Of a stretch of 64,000 bases of DNA, positions 63,827 to 64,000 are shown in pieces. The position numbers and the translations under genes are program-made. Every line of letters begins with the position of its first letter. Within the stretch, counting starts at the first letter, position 1. The stretch is from positions 124,001-188,000 of the forward strand of contig NZ_JANLCN010000002.1 of the NCBI RefSeq assembly GCF_024979255.1, written 5' to 3'. Source of the DNA: Herbiconiux moechotypicola (GTDB lineage Bacteria > Actinomycetota > Actinomycetes > Actinomycetales > Microbacteriaceae). Under the pieces are notes generated by a model. That model was not told the DNA's origin. It was given only the letters and a program-made list of their open reading frames with translations, and searched no databases.

Positions 63827-64000
63827 TCAGCCGCCGTAGACGGTGGGGAACAACCGCGCGCCGAGCCCGGTGGGCGTGCCGAAGCGGTGATCGGTGACGC
63901 TGACGGACTGTTCAACGAGGAACGGCAGCAACTCGATGCGGCCCGAACGCGTGGCCTCGCCCGCGTACACCGCGACGTCGCACCGGCCGTGGAGCGCCTC
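63827..64000 (-). CDS. C-terminus of a probable semialdehyde (proline-pathway) dehydrogenase, cut by window edge
   Basis: 57 residues and a TGA are visible: CDVAVYAGEATRSGRIELLP, then FLVEQSVSVTDHRFGTPTG and a final LFPTVYGG. The ELLPFL-EQ-V-x-T-x-HR-GTP pattern resembles the C-terminal end of bifunctional proline / glutamate-semialdehyde dehydrogenases and related aldehyde dehydrogenases. The N-terminal 90 percent is outside the window, so this is provisional. Confidence 0.45.
   Translation of the reverse strand, partial: EALHGRCDVAVYAGEATRSGRIELLPFLVEQSVSVTDHRFGTPTGLGARLFPTVYGG

Overview
The window is high-GC DNA with GTG/TTG starts, many 4-base ATGA/GTGA gene overlaps and frequent GGATGCG words. 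Together with DUF1707, DUF3097, PadR-DUF1048-DrrAB-type exporters and CUT-type sugar transporters, this points to a Gram-positive actinobacterium, most likely of the Microbacteriaceae. That placement rests on gene content and composition, not on a phylogeny. No rRNA, tRNA, CRISPR array, phage gene or recognisable IS transposase was seen.

Layout. 1-2.9 kb: an intracellular GH13 glucosidase (cut by the window edge) and a secreted GH13 alpha-amylase-type enzyme. 3-6 kb: a DUF1707 membrane protein and a TetR / deazaflavin-type reductase / SDR unit with a clear operator. 6-14.2 kb: an accessory-looking segment with a GT-C-like membrane protein, at least four and perhaps five divergent paralogous membrane proteins ending in a PH-like domain, two small surface proteins, a RelE-type toxin-antitoxin pair and a lipoprotein gene broken by an in-frame TGA. 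Two copies of the same long palindrome lie at 3.6 and 14.3 kb and bracket 10.6 kb. 14.4-19.5 kb: two ABC exporters, the second behind a PadR regulator. 20-23.4 kb: kdpD-kdpE without kdpFABC. 23.4-24.5 kb: a lone RelA/SpoT-domain protein coupled to a 74-residue protein. 24.5-27.7 kb: an L-lactate dehydrogenase with a FadR-type regulator and two operator copies, and a divergent EamA exporter.

27.7-46.3 kb is a large L-rhamnose locus. It holds isomerase, two rhamnulokinases, a bifunctional rhamnulose-1-P aldolase/lactaldehyde dehydrogenase, a RhaSTPQ ABC importer, an epimerase-like protein, a cupin-type isomerase-like protein, a DeoR and a LacI regulator, and an embedded FGGY kinase-HAD-class II aldolase module whose sugar is unknown. 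Rhamnose would give DHAP and L-lactaldehyde, then L-lactate, which the nearby lldD product could oxidise to pyruvate. Three promoters in the divergent control region carry the same TGTTACATTTC-like word, and separate perfect palindromes sit at the predicted start points.

46.7-52 kb: an orphan LacI regulator, an MFS exporter with a divergent LysR regulator, a PfkB sugar kinase and DUF3097. 52.1-62.2 kb is a D-galactonate / beta-galactoside locus: dgoD, 2-keto-3-deoxy sugar-acid aldolase and kinase on one strand; a GntR regulator, a CUT1 ABC importer and a GH2 beta-galactosidase on the other, with a shared AAAGCATACGTA box before both arms. 62.2-64 kb: GntR, Lrp and YtrA-type GntR regulators and the C-terminus of what is probably a semialdehyde dehydrogenase. 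Rhamnose plus galactose/galactonate use, with starch enzymes, fits a plant-polysaccharide (pectin side chain) lifestyle; this is inference.
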